NCBI GenBank assembly: GCA_965260935.1
Contig: OZ253374.1
Span: 4,030,001-4,094,000, forward strand
Source: JBBROS01 sp965260935
GTDB taxonomy: Bacteria > Pseudomonadota > Alphaproteobacteria > Acetobacterales > Acetobacteraceae
Direction of reading: 5' to 3'
DNA length: 64,000 nt
In this document: positions 7,913 to 16,756 of the stretch, one piece after another
Layout: each line of letters begins with the position of its first letter
Position numbering within the stretch: position 1 is the first letter of the stretch
The notes under the pieces: model-generated
The model's database searches: none
What the model saw: only the letters and a program-made list of their open reading frames with translations
What the model was told of the DNA's origin: nothing
Made by a program: the position numbers and the translations under genes

Positions 7913-9363
7913 CTCGACTTTGGCCATTTGAGGCGGCGTTGGGTGGCGGAGCGGTCTGGCCGTTGAAGCTGGCGTGTCCCCGCCAAGAGACCCGCCATGC
8001 CCTGCCTGCCATCCCGCTTCGCCGCGATCATCCTGAGCTTCGCGCCGCTGTTCTGCCAGCGCAGTTGGCGTCATGCCGAGGTGCTGCTGATCGGCGCCAT
8101 CCTGGCGCCCGGCACGCGCACGGTCGCCAGCCTGTTGCGCATCTGCGGGCTCGCGGGCGAGCGGCGTTTCGTAAACTACCACCGGGTGCTGAACCGGGCA
8201 GCCTGGAGCCCGCGGGCCGCGTCGCAAGTGCTGCTGGACCTGCTGATCAAGACCTTCGCGCCGGACGGTCCCGTGGTGCTCGGCATCGACGACACCATCG
8301 AGCGCCGCCGTGGCAAGCGCATCGCCGCCAAGGGCATCTACCGTGACCCGGTCCGCTCCTCGCACGGGCACTTCGTCAAGGCGTCCGGCTTGCGCTGGCT
8401 CAGCCTGATGCTGCTGGTGCCGATCCCCTGGGCCGAGCGCATCTGGGCGCTGCCGTTCCTGACGGCTCTCGCCCCGTCCGAGCGTTACAGCCGCGAGCAC
8501 GGCAGACGGCACAAGAAGCTGACCGACTGGGGGCGGCAGGTGATCCTGCAAGCCCGTCGCTGGCTGCCCGGACGCGACCTGGTGCTGGTGGCCGACAGCA
8601 GCTTCGCCGCCCTGGAACTCCTGACCGCGCTGGGCCGCCGCGGCGTAGTCTGCGTCACCCGCCTGCGCCTCGATGCCGCCCTCTACTCCCCGGCGCCACC
8701 TCGTCTCCCCGGGACGATCGGGCGACCCCGGGTCAAGGGCGCGCGCCTGCCGAACCTGTCCACGGTGCTGGCCGACGCGGGTACGACCTGGCAGCGCGTC
8801 ACGGTGCCGGGCTGGTATGGCCAGGGCGAGCGCATCGTTGATCTCTGTTCCGGCACCGCCGTGTGGCACCATGCCGGGCTGCCCGTCGTGCCGATCCGCT
8901 GGACACTGGTGCGCGACCCGCTCGGCCGCTTCGCCCCGCAAGCCCTGCTCTGCACCGACCCCGATCAGAAACCGGAGCAGGTCCTGCGCTGGTTCGTCCA
9001 GCGCTGGCAGCTGGAAGCCACGTTCCAGGAAACCCGGGCGCATCTAGGGGTCGAAACACAGCGACAGTGGTCCGACCTGGCCATCGCGCGCACCACCCCC
9101 TGCCTGCTCGGGTTGTTTTCCCTCGTCACCCTGCTTGCCGCGCAGCTCAGCCCGAGGGCATGCGGGGCTGTCATGACTACGGCTTGGTATCGCAAGCGCC
9201 GTCCAACCTTCAGCGACACGCTGGCCGCCGTGCGTCGCCATGTCTGGCACGAACAGGGTTTCACCATGTCCCGCCTCGCAGGCAACGTGCGGAAACTCCG
9301 ACCAGCGCTCCGCGAAGGTATCACCTACGCGCTCTGCCATGCCGCTTGATGGCCAAAGTCGAG
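7913..9363 (+). mobile_element. Insertion sequence copy A (1451 bp, DDE transposase)
   Basis: The boundaries come from comparison with the second copy 5540 bp downstream. Both copies are 1451 bp and begin CTCGACTTTGGCCAT; the right end carries the exact 15-bp inverse (ATGGCCAAAGTCGAG). A single transposase gene fills the element. The flanks are GTTAG on the left and CTAAG on the right, so this copy is not bounded by its own target duplication. Confidence 0.9.
7997..9349 (+). CDS. DDE transposase of IS copy A
   Basis: A 450-residue transposase with an RNase H-like core. Likely catalytic residues are D98 or D99 in GIDDTIERRRG, D200 in LVLVADSSFA, and E340 or E345 in the WQLEATFQETRAHLG helix. 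Length, single ORF and the 5-bp target fit the broad IS4/IS701-type group, but the family was not assigned with certainty. The gene is intact and its product is identical to that of copy B, so at least one source of active enzyme exists. Confidence 0.9.
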   Translation: MPCLPSRFAAIILSFAPLFCQRSWRHAEVLLIGAILAPGTRTVASLLRICGLAGERRFVNYHRVLNRAAWSPRAASQVLLDLLIKTFAPDGPVVLGIDDTIERRRGKRIAAKGIYRDPVRSSHGHFVKASGLRWLSLMLLVPIPWAERIWALPFLTALAPSERYSREHGRRHKKLTDWGRQVILQARRWLPGRDLVLVADSSFAALELLTALGRRGVVCVTRLRLDAALYSPAPPRLPGTIGRPRVKGARLPNLSTVLADAGTTWQRVTVPGWYGQGERIVDLCSGTAVWHHAGLPVVPIRWTLVRDPLGRFAPQALLCTDPDQKPEQVLRWFVQRWQLEATFQETRAHLGVETQRQWSDLAIARTTPCLLGLFSLVTLLAAQLSPRACGAVMTTAWYRKRRPTFSDTLAAVRRHVWHEQGFTMSRLAGNVRKLRPALREGITYALCHAA

Positions 9364-10790
9364 CTAAGAGCCACGGAAACACCAAACGCACCACCCTACC
9401 GCCGCTGCTGAATGCGACGCTGCGGAGCGCCGACATCACCTACGTCGGCACGGACGGCAAGCCGTTCCCCACCCATATCGAAACGCTGCAACTCCGCACC
9501 CCGAACCCGGCCAACCCGGTCGAGCTCGTGGCTCAGGGCATGATGGACACTGTGCCGCTCACCTTCAAAGCGGTGCTGCAGTCGTTCAACGACCTGCAGG
9601 ACTTTACCAAGCCGTTCAGCGGCAAAGTGGTCCTTTCGTCGGAGCGCAACTCGTTCACCTACGACGGAACGGCCACAGATCCGCTGAACTTGGCTGGCTT
9701 GAACGGCACGGTCGACCTCGATGCTCCGGCCTTGTCTGGCCTTGCCAACGCGTTCGGCATGGCCCTTCCGTCGGATTTGTCCCTGTCCTTGGCCGGCCAC
9801 CTCGCGTTGCAGAACAGCGACTGGCATCTCAGCGATCTGCACGGGACGCTTCAGCACTCGTCGTTTAGCGGCAGCGCCGACTACCTCGAGGGCGCTCCAG
9901 CCACGCTGACGTCGTCCATTCGCTTCGGCACGCTCGACCTCGGCGCGATTGCCGGCCAGCGCGGCTCCGGCGGCTCGGGCGCTTCCGCCAAGCTGCCGAG
10001 CATCCCGGCCCATCCGAGCGTCTTGCTCGACCTACAGCTCAATGCGAAGTCGGTCACGTATTCCGGCATGACGGTCAGCGACCTTGACACCTACCTTATC
10101 ACGAAACCCGGGCGGGCGATGCTGGAGCAAGCGCAGTTCGGCATCGCCGGCGGCCGGGTCTCCGCCTCGGGAGCAGCCGAGGCCGGGCCGGGCGGCCCCC
10201 ACCTGACCGGCTCGGCCACCGTCAGCGGCCTTGATGTCGGACGAACGTTCCAAGCCGCCGGATCATCGTCGCCGCCATTGAGCGGTTCCTTGGACGGGCA
10301 GATGCAGTTCGATCTGACGGGATCGACGCTATCGGACGCGCTGGGCCATGGCCGGATTACGGCGGCGGCCTCGATGGCGGGCGGCACGATCTCGCGCGAG
10401 CTGGTTCGCAAAGCGAAGGCCAACATCCGGGCGTTATGGACCGACGGTGAAGCGACCACGCCCCTGAACTGCCTGCTCGCCGCCGCCGATATCCACGACG
10501 GATCTGGTATTGTGCATCCGGTGCAGGTCGAGATGCCCATCGGCACCTTGGCCGCTTGGGGGCGCTTGAACTTGGTGGCGCGTACCATCGACATGATCTT
10601 GCAGAGCCGGGGCGAGACGACCGAGGGGATGGCACTCGACGTGCCGATCCACATCACGGGAGCGCTGACCACTCCCGACATTCAGCCCGGCATGAGCTTA
10701 TCGGAAGACGCGTCGCGGCCCAACGGGTCCGAGCCGTGGCCATCCGAAATCGACAGCGTTATCCAGAGCAGTACCTGCAATCCCTGGTGA
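9364..10790 (+). pseudogene. AsmA-like protein, 5'-truncated at the IS junction
   Basis: The reading frame runs from the IS boundary to TGA at 10788 and gives about 474 residues without its natural start. The sequence matches the C-terminal part of AsmA-family envelope proteins: Gly/Ser-rich beta-strand repeats, a domain beginning near TLRSADITYVGTDGKP, and the terminal conserved module around GRLNLVARTIDMILQSRG with ITGALTTPDIQPG. AsmA relatives are thought to move lipids between envelope membranes. The N-terminal anchor and first beta module are missing. The frame is open through the IS tail to 9240, but that start lies in transposase sequence and is not a real one. Confidence 0.75.
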
Positions 10791-10993
10791 CTGTATAAGC
10801 GTCGGGCGTGATGCGAGGCGTTGTTGAACAGAACCAAGCACAAACTTGTTTCCGTTCAAAGATCGTTTCAAGCAACCGGTTTAAGTCTCTTGTTCTGTAA
10901 AGGTATTTTCTGATTGTCTCATCGACATGATTGCGGTCTTGATCTCAATGACTGCTGGCGTTCCAAGGATATGACGCAGGGAAACGTCAGGTC
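10791..10993 (+). other. Intergenic region upstream of the MscS channel
   Basis: This 203-bp AT-richer gap probably holds the promoter of the downstream channel gene. A TATTTT hexamer near 10905 could be a -10 element, with a weak TTTAAG about 18 bp upstream. No hairpin with a U-tract and no small gene was found. Confidence 0.25.
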
Positions 10994-12352
10994 ATGAGGT
11001 GTTTCTTCCTGGCTCTCGCCCTATTTGCACTCTTGGTTGCACCCGGTTCGGCCATCGCTGCTAACGGCCCGGACACCCCGGCGCAATCGGCGGCTCCGGC
11101 GATCGCCACCAAGGCCGAGGCGTCTGAGGACGCGGACATTGCTACCAGAATCCGCAGCATCTTCAGCCAGATCGCAGCTCTTCACGACGTCAGCGTTCAG
11201 GTCTCGGCTGGCGTGGTGACGCTGACCGGGACGGTGCCGGCGGCTGACGACAAAGGCCGGGCGGAGGCGCTCGCGTCCCGCGTAACGAGCGTGGTTACGG
11301 TGCAGAACAACATCGTTCGCAACCTCGACGTAGGCACCAAGGTCGCTCCGGCCATCGGCCAGTTCGGCGACGAGGTGCGCGGCTTCATCCGGGCGCTGCC
11401 GTTGTTCGGCGTAGCCATCGGAGCCGGGCTGCTGGTCATGTTGCTGGGCTATGGGCTCGCGTCTCGTACGCGCATCTGGCGCTGGATCGCTCCCAACGTA
11501 TTCCTGGCCGAACTTCTCGCGACATCGGTTCGCATCACGTTCGTGGTTCTGGGCTTGATCGCGGCTTTCGAGGTCCTCGGCGCCACCGCGCTGCTCGGTG
11601 GGCTCCTTGGGGGAGCGGGCGTGGTCGGCATCGCGCTCGGCTTCGCCGTGCGGGACACGGTGACGAACTACGTTGCCAGCATCATGCTGAGCTTGCGCCA
11701 GCCATTCCGCGCCAACGACCACGTGGTGATTGAGTCGCATGAAGGCCGGGTCGTGCGGCTGACATCGCGCGCGACGATCCTGCTGACGCTTGATGGAAAT
11801 CACGTGCAGATCCCGAACGCGACGGTGTTCAACGCCAGCATCTTGAACTACAGCCGCAACCCGCAGCGGCGGTTCGAATTCGACCTCGGTATCGACGCCA
11901 ACGACAACCCGGTGGACGGCATGGACGTCGGTCTATCAGCCGTGAATACGCTGGCGTTCGTCCTTGGCACGCCGAAGGCCAGCGCGGTGATCAAGGATGT
12001 CGGCGACTCCAACATCCTGCTTCGGTTCTACGGGTGGGTCGATCAGACCAAGACGGATTTCCTCAAAGGACGCAGCCTTGCGATCCAGGCGGCAAAAGCC
12101 GCCCTCGAAAGTTCAGGATTTGCACTTCCCGAACCGATTTACCGGCTTCGCTTCGACGACGCCGGGCCGCTGCCGGTCCAACGCATGAAGCCCACCGCAG
12201 AACGGGCGACGCCCAAGCCGGCGCGGCCATCCTCGTCATCGCCCGTTGGCTCCGATACGGCCCCCGACACCCATGTGGAAACGCTGGTGAACAAGGAGCG
12301 GGCGTCGGGAATGAAGGATGACCTGTTGAGTGATCACCGCGCTGTGGAATAG
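10994..12352 (+). CDS. MscS-type mechanosensitive channel with N-terminal BON domain
   Basis: A 452-residue membrane protein. Residues 1-22 are a signal peptide ending AIA. About 45-110 form a BON-like periplasmic domain (VQVSAGVVTLTGTVP). Three transmembrane segments follow (near 133-152, 172-192, 195-222). The pore helix carries GGLLGGAGVVGIALGFAVRD and leads into the MscS beta domain and a cytoplasmic alpha/beta end, with a Pro/Ser-rich tail. MscS channels release solutes on hypo-osmotic shock; the fused BON domain suggests envelope or lipid contact. It is the only intact non-transposase gene inside the integrated IS-bounded unit and so its main cargo. Confidence 0.85.
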   Translation: MRCFFLALALFALLVAPGSAIAANGPDTPAQSAAPAIATKAEASEDADIATRIRSIFSQIAALHDVSVQVSAGVVTLTGTVPAADDKGRAEALASRVTSVVTVQNNIVRNLDVGTKVAPAIGQFGDEVRGFIRALPLFGVAIGAGLLVMLLGYGLASRTRIWRWIAPNVFLAELLATSVRITFVVLGLIAAFEVLGATALLGGLLGGAGVVGIALGFAVRDTVTNYVASIMLSLRQPFRANDHVVIESHEGRVVRLTSRATILLTLDGNHVQIPNATVFNASILNYSRNPQRRFEFDLGIDANDNPVDGMDVGLSAVNTLAFVLGTPKASAVIKDVGDSNILLRFYGWVDQTKTDFLKGRSLAIQAAKAALESSGFALPEPIYRLRFDDAGPLPVQRMKPTAERATPKPARPSSSSPVGSDTAPDTHVETLVNKERASGMKDDLLSDHRAVE

Positions 12353-12641
12353 GAGGTCTTGTCTGGGACATTTTGGCAGCGTGTCATTCGTAAGGGGACT
12401 GTCGCAAGATTGGGGGGGTAAGGAGGTAAGTTGGATAGTTCCGCGTCTGTTCTCTAACGGCGTTGATGGGGCGTTCACACCATCAGTACACCGTACCGCT
12501 CAGACGCATGGGCCAATGACGAGGAGGGAAGCCTTAATACCTCGATCTTCACTCAGATGAAGTGGTTGACCTCGGTTTCAGAGTGACACCAAGGAACAAT
12601 AAACGATCTGTTTTTCCCTAGGCCGGCAAAGTTAGCTGTTT
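12353..12641. other. Non-coding spacer between the channel gene and the broken transposase
   Basis: This 289-bp stretch is less GC-rich than the chromosome around it. It should contain the left end of the element to which the broken transposase belongs. I could not find that end because its partner end is missing. A TAAGGAGGTAAG motif near 12419 looks like a ribosome-binding site but is not followed by a start codon with an open frame. Confidence 0.3.
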
Positions 12642-13452
12642 TTGATGTTCTGCGTTGTGATGCTCATGAGATGCGGGAGGTTGGGGATGGGCAGGATAAT
12701 GGCGCGGTCGCAGCCTGACCGGGAGCGGGTTTTGGTTCCGGCCCGTCGGCTTTGTCCGGCATGCGGCGCGGTGGCGCGGATCCGCTACGAGAACCGCCGC
12801 ACGCTGGTGACGCTCTCCGGCTTGGTGCGGCTTCGGCTGAAGGTGCGTCGCTGCGAGCACGATGGCTGTGCCCGTCAGCATGTCGCCTACCGGCCGGAGG
12901 CGGAGGGCGCAATCGCTCTGGCTCAACATGAATTTGGCTTGGACGTGATTGCGCTCGTGGGCACGCTGCGCCATCGCGACCACCGCAGCGTGCCCGAAAT
13001 CCACGCGGTTCTTCGCGAGCGCGGGGTCGAGGTCGCCGAACGCGGTGTCACCAACCTGCTGGACCGCTACGACGAGTTGCTGGCGACGTCGCTGACCAGC
13101 AGCGGTCGGCTGCGCACGGTGCTGGCCAAGCAGGGCCGGGCCATCCTAGCGCTGGACGGCATGCAGCCCGATGTCGGCCACGAGGTGCTTTGGGTGATAC
13201 GCGACTGCCTGTCGGGCGAGGTGCTGTTGGCGCGCAGCTTGTTGTCCGGCACGGCCAACGATCTCGCGCCGTTGCTCCGCGAAGTGACGGACGGCATCGG
13301 CGTGCCGGTCGAAGGCGTGGTCGAGCTGTGGCCAGACCTCGATCCGGCGCGCCGTCGCGGCCGCACTGCCTGGCGTGCCGCACCAGCTCTGCCAGTTCCA
13401 CTTCCTTCGTGAGGCAGCGAACCCGGTTTACGAGGCGGACCGCCACGCTAAG
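12642..13452 (+). pseudogene. Transposase remnant, frameshifted and truncated by IS copy B
   Basis: The first 230 or so codons give a transposase with an N-terminal zinc-binding pair (CPACG ... CEHDGC) and a DDE-type Asp in ILALDGMQPD. Near 13320-13330 the frame breaks: the expected conserved block continues in another frame as QTSIRRAVAAALPGVPHQ and then CQFHFLREAANPVYEADRH. The gene is then cut at 13452 by IS copy B, losing the C-terminal part with the catalytic Glu. It is therefore non-functional. The IS family was not identified. Confidence 0.8.
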
Positions 13453-14903
13453 CTCGACTTTGGCCATTTGAGGCGGCGTTGGGTGGCGGAGCGGTCTGGC
13501 CGTTGAAGCTGGCGTGTCCCCGCCAAGAGACCCGCCATGCCCTGCCTGCCATCCCGCTTCGCCGCGATCATCCTGAGCTTCGCGCCGCTGTTCTGCCAGC
13601 GCAGTTGGCGTCATGCCGAGGTGCTGCTGATCGGCGCCATCCTGGCGCCCGGCACGCGCACGGTCGCCAGCCTGTTGCGCATCTGCGGGCTCGCGGGCGA
13701 GCGGCGTTTCGTAAACTACCACCGGGTGCTGAACCGGGCAGCCTGGAGCCCGCGGGCCGCGTCGCAAGTGCTGCTGGACCTGCTGATCAAGACCTTCGCG
13801 CCGGACGGTCCCGTGGTGCTCGGCATCGACGACACCATCGAGCGCCGCCGTGGCAAGCGCATCGCCGCCAAGGGCATCTACCGTGACCCGGTCCGCTCCT
13901 CGCACGGGCACTTCGTCAAGGCGTCCGGCTTGCGCTGGCTCAGCCTGATGCTGCTGGTGCCGATCCCCTGGGCCGAGCGCATCTGGGCGCTGCCGTTCCT
14001 GACGGCTCTCGCCCCGTCCGAGCGTTACAGCCGCGAGCACGGCAGACGGCACAAGAAGCTGACCGACTGGGGGCGGCAGGTGATCCTGCAAGCCCGTCGC
14101 TGGCTGCCCGGACGCGACCTGGTGCTGGTGGCCGACAGCAGCTTCGCCGCCCTGGAACTCCTGACCGCGCTGGGCCGCCGCGGCGTAGTCTGCGTCACCC
14201 GCCTGCGCCTCGATGCCGCCCTCTACTCCCCGGCGCCACCTCGTCTCCCCGGGACGATCGGGCGACCCCGGGTCAAGGGCGCGCGCCTGCCGAACCTGTC
14301 CACGGTGCTGGCCGACGCGGGTACGACCTGGCAGCGCGTCACGGTGCCGGGCTGGTATGGCCAGGGCGAGCGCATCGTTGATCTCTGTTCCGGCACCGCC
14401 GTGTGGCACCATGCCGGGCTGCCCGTCGTGCCGATCCGCTGGACACTGGTGCGCGACCCGCTCGGCCGCTTCGCCCCGCAAGCCCTGCTCTGCACCGACC
14501 CCGATCAGAAACCGGAGCAGGTCCTGCGCTGGTTCGTCCAGCGCTGGCAGCTGGAAGCCACGTTCCAGGAAACCCGGGCGCATCTAGGGGTCGAAACACA
14601 GCGACAGTGGTCCGACCTGGCCATCGCGCGCACCACCCCCTGCCTGCTCGGGTTGTTTTCCCTCGTCACCCTGCTTGCCGCGCAGCTCAGCCCGAGGGCA
14701 TGCGGGGCTGTCATGACTACGGCTTGGTATCGCAAGCGCCGTCCAACCTTCAGCGACACGCTGGCCGCCGTGCGTCGCCATGTCTGGCACGAACAGGGTT
14801 TCACCATGTCCCGCCTCGCAGGCAACGTGCGGAAACTCCGACCAGCGCTCCGCGAAGGTATCACCTACGCGCTCTGCCATGCCGCTTGATGGCCAAAGTC
14901 GAG
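13453..14903 (+). mobile_element. Insertion sequence copy B (1451 bp)
   Basis: Identical to copy A in length, orientation, ends and encoded protein. It is flanked by CTAAG on the left and GTTAG on the right, the mirror of copy A's flanks. It interrupts the upstream transposase remnant. Its right target repeat overlaps the first base of the neighbouring IS5-type element. Confidence 0.9.
13537..14889 (+). CDS. DDE transposase of IS copy B
   Basis: A 450-residue transposase identical to the protein of copy A, with the same D98/D99, D200 and C-terminal Glu helix. The complete identity between the copies points to a very recent event or to gene conversion between them. Confidence 0.9.
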   Translation: MPCLPSRFAAIILSFAPLFCQRSWRHAEVLLIGAILAPGTRTVASLLRICGLAGERRFVNYHRVLNRAAWSPRAASQVLLDLLIKTFAPDGPVVLGIDDTIERRRGKRIAAKGIYRDPVRSSHGHFVKASGLRWLSLMLLVPIPWAERIWALPFLTALAPSERYSREHGRRHKKLTDWGRQVILQARRWLPGRDLVLVADSSFAALELLTALGRRGVVCVTRLRLDAALYSPAPPRLPGTIGRPRVKGARLPNLSTVLADAGTTWQRVTVPGWYGQGERIVDLCSGTAVWHHAGLPVVPIRWTLVRDPLGRFAPQALLCTDPDQKPEQVLRWFVQRWQLEATFQETRAHLGVETQRQWSDLAIARTTPCLLGLFSLVTLLAAQLSPRACGAVMTTAWYRKRRPTFSDTLAAVRRHVWHEQGFTMSRLAGNVRKLRPALREGITYALCHAA

Positions 14904-14927
14904 GTTAGTATCCGTTCGGAAAGAAGT

Positions 14928-15464
14928 TCAAGGATTGCATAGCCTTCTAACCATCAGCCGGATGGAGGCCAAGCGCAGGAAAGCAAGCGCGCGCTCGCTG
15001 AGGTTCTCCCAATCCTTGGCCAAGCGGCGGCATCGGTTGAGCCAGGCGAACGTTCGTTCAACGACCCAGCGCAGCGGCAGGACGGCAAACCCTTTCGCCT
15101 GGTCCGACCGCTTGACGATCTCAACCTTCACCTGGGCTATGACCCGGCGCAGGCCAGCTTGGAACTGCGGTCCCTGATAACCGCCGTCGGCGTAGAGCTT
15201 CAGCAGGAACGGATACAGCCCAAACAGGCTGGCCATCAGCATGACGCCGCCGTCGCGGTCCTGCATGTCGGCCGCATGCACGATCGCTTGCATCAGCAAG
15301 CCTTGCGTGTCGACCACGATATGGCGCTTGCGGCCGTTGATCTTCTTGCCTGCGTCATAGCCCGGCGGGTCGATGCGGCCCCCCCTTTTTCGGCGCTCTT
15401 CACGCTCTGGCTGTCGATGACGGCCGCGGTCGGACTGGCGTCGCGGCCCGCCTGCTCGCGGCAT
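14928..15464 (-). CDS. IS5-type transposase, second frame (C-terminal part)
   Basis: The real coding part begins near 15385, where the -1 frame continues the first ORF with RIDPPGYDAGKKINGRKRH. It includes the second Asp in LYADGGYQG and the Glu helix RWVVERTFAWLNRCRRLAKDWE. The ATG at 15464 is not expected to be used, since residues before about 30 match nothing in the family. Translation probably depends on frameshifting from the first frame. Confidence 0.75.
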   Translation of the reverse strand: MPRAGGPRRQSDRGRHRQPEREERRKRGGRIDPPGYDAGKKINGRKRHIVVDTQGLLMQAIVHAADMQDRDGGVMLMASLFGLYPFLLKLYADGGYQGPQFQAGLRRVIAQVKVEIVKRSDQAKGFAVLPLRWVVERTFAWLNRCRRLAKDWENLSERALAFLRLASIRLMVRRLCNP

Positions 15465-15784
15465 CGCACGTAGAGGTCGTGGTGCATGCGGTCCAGCGTG
15501 CCGTCGCGTTGCCAGCGCGCGAGGTAATCATACACCGTGGTGCGCGGCGGCAGGTCCTTCGGCAGCGCCCGCCACTGGCAGCCGCTGCCGAGGATATACA
15601 GGATGCCGTTGACCACCTCGCGCTCGTTGATCTCGCGCTTACGGCCGCCTCGCTTGGCGGGCGGGATGACGTGCCGGGCCACCTCCCATTCCTGGTCGGT
15701 CAGATCGCTCGGATAGCGCAGGTGATCCCGATTGTGGCGGCGGCGGGTTTCGGGCGTCCACATCGCGGCGGTTCTCCATGTCAC
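15293..15784 (-). CDS. IS5-type transposase, first frame (N-terminal part)
   Basis: This 163-residue frame contains the IS5 N-terminal domain: DLTDQEWEVARHVIPP, then NGILYILGSGCQWRALPKDLP and the first catalytic Asp in AVIDSQSVKSAEKGG. After that block, at a run of five A and seven G (around 15380), the reading becomes nonsense while the correct continuation lies in the -1 frame. Many IS5 relatives make full transposase by ribosomal frameshifting at such a run, so the arrangement can be functional rather than broken. Confidence 0.8.
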   Translation of the reverse strand: MTWRTAAMWTPETRRRHNRDHLRYPSDLTDQEWEVARHVIPPAKRGGRKREINEREVVNGILYILGSGCQWRALPKDLPPRTTVYDYLARWQRDGTLDRMHHDLYVRCREQAGRDASPTAAVIDSQSVKSAEKGGAASTRRAMTQARRSTAASAISWSTRKAC

Positions 15785-15905
15785 AACAGTGCCGCGGAGC
15801 GAATCACAACATCCGCAACTGGTTCAACCCTGCCCCCGTAAGCTCCTATAAACACTCTTAATCTTCCCGAACGGGCACTTAGGTCCTGAACCGTCCGAAG
15901 CATTC

Positions 15906-15923
15906 TACTCAACTTGGTGAGTA
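15906..15923. terminator. Small hairpin just after the HEPN gene
   Basis: TACTCA and TGAGTA pair perfectly around a 6-nt loop, within 25 bp of the HEPN stop codon on the minus strand. No U-run follows, so this is only a weak 3'-end hairpin candidate. Confidence 0.25.
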
Positions 15924-15928
15924 ATCGA

Positions 15929-16756
15929 TTATGAGCCCGCAGGAGACAGATAGGCAGCAGCGGCGTACATTAGCCCCTGCATGATAACCTCAAGCTTCAC
16001 AGTGTCTTGCCTGAGGCTTTCCCACGTGGTTTCATTTTCCATTGTATCTCCATGAGCGATTTTGTGTCTTCGTACCAATACTTCTTCAATATAGAGATGC
16101 CACATAGATTGCTTTTGTCCCTTTGTTTTACTTCTAGCAAAATTGAATGTGTATGGCTTGGGTAAGCTGCGATATGGATAGCGATATAGGTAAGACCTGA
16201 ATCTAACTAAGTTTCTGAGAAGGAGGTAATTAGTGCTGGTGTCGTTATCGAAAACATTGTCAAATGGCCCTCCGCCAATCGAGTCTAATACATTTGGAAC
16301 TCCAAATTTTCCTAGCTGCTTTTCTATAACAGCTGATGTGGTATTCTTATTGGGATTTTCTTTATAGGATATGGCTTGCAGATCTACCGGAACAGAGTGT
16401 TTGCTGAAGAACGCAATTAGCTGTTTGGTCCTGTCTTCAATATCCTGCTGCGGCACGTTTTCGTAATAAGCAATCTTCTGGCAGAAGGACCGCTGGATTG
16501 GGTTGGGCAAGCTGGCAAAGCCGCCTGAATGGGACGTAAGATCAGAGACCAATCCATTTGTAAGATCTTTAAGAAAACCTTCTAAATGCGACGCCATCAA
16601 CACTGCCGCTGCACGGCAGACGGCATTGTAAAGCTGCTCGGTAAAGGGGCTTTCGCCAGCTTTTTCTTCGCAAATTTTGGCGTGGTCGATGAGTGCATTT
16701 AGCTCGGCAACCCTTCTTGGGACAGAGATCGCCAGTTCAAAAAGCGCTGTTGTCAT
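15929..16756 (-). CDS. HEPN-domain protein (MAE_28990/RiboL-PSP-like), putative RNase effector
   Basis: A 275-residue, largely helical protein. The start at 16756 leaves a 20-bp overlap with the upstream DUF262 gene, typical of coupled translation. The C-terminal part has LVRRHKIAHGD, where R230 and H235 give the Rx4-6H HEPN signature of metal-independent RNases. The N-terminal helix HLEGFLKDL resembles the MAE_28990/RiboL-PSP HEPN groups, which computational surveys place beside DUF262 and restriction-like genes. The inferred role is RNA cleavage in phage or element defence. Base composition is much more AT-rich than the flanking chromosome, suggesting transfer. The exact HEPN subfamily is uncertain. 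Confidence 0.7.
   Translation of the reverse strand: MTTALFELAISVPRRVAELNALIDHAKICEEKAGESPFTEQLYNAVCRAAAVLMASHLEGFLKDLTNGLVSDLTSHSGGFASLPNPIQRSFCQKIAYYENVPQQDIEDRTKQLIAFFSKHSVPVDLQAISYKENPNKNTTSAVIEKQLGKFGVPNVLDSIGGGPFDNVFDNDTSTNYLLLRNLVRFRSYLYRYPYRSLPKPYTFNFARSKTKGQKQSMWHLYIEEVLVRRHKIAHGDTMENETTWESLRQDTVKLEVIMQGLMYAAAAYLSPAGS

Larger units (their letters stand above)
7908..14908. mobile_element. Integrated IS-bounded unit (cointegrate or translocatable-unit structure)
   Basis: The outer flanks are GTTAG at 7908-7912 and GTTAG at 14904-14908. Inside are two identical direct IS copies (7913-9363 and 13453-14903). Both inner junctions read CTAAG (9364-9368 and 13448-13452). A single circular molecule carrying CTAAG-IS-CTAAG that fused with a GTTAG target would give exactly this arrangement, by replicative cointegration or by homologous recombination with a resident copy. 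The 4089-bp interior carries a truncated AsmA gene, an intact BON-MscS channel gene and a broken transposase gene. Confidence 0.8.
14908..15878 (-). mobile_element. IS5-type element (971 bp), two overlapping transposase frames
   Basis: The terminal repeats are imperfect: GTATCCGTTCGG at the left and, as reverse complement, GTGCCCGTTCGG at the right (10 of 12 matching). The element is flanked by TTA direct repeats at 14905-14907 and 15879-15881, as expected for the IS5/IS1031-IS427 type with a TNA target. The transposase is on the minus strand in two overlapping frames. Removing this element and the neighbouring unit restores gacaagctgttaggtcctg as the ancestral chromosomal sequence. Confidence 0.85.

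Noticed and set aside
5395..8346. A 983-codon plus-strand frame spanning amidase, GGT-like gene and IS
   Set aside because: It crosses an IS boundary and opposes two conserved genes; it is a high-GC shadow.
7913..14903. Classical composite transposon formed by two independent IS insertions
   Set aside because: Independent insertions would leave each IS with matching flanks. The inner CTAAG/CTAAG and outer GTTAG/GTTAG arrangement needs integration of a circle, or movement of the whole unit with an inner history that also includes a circular form.
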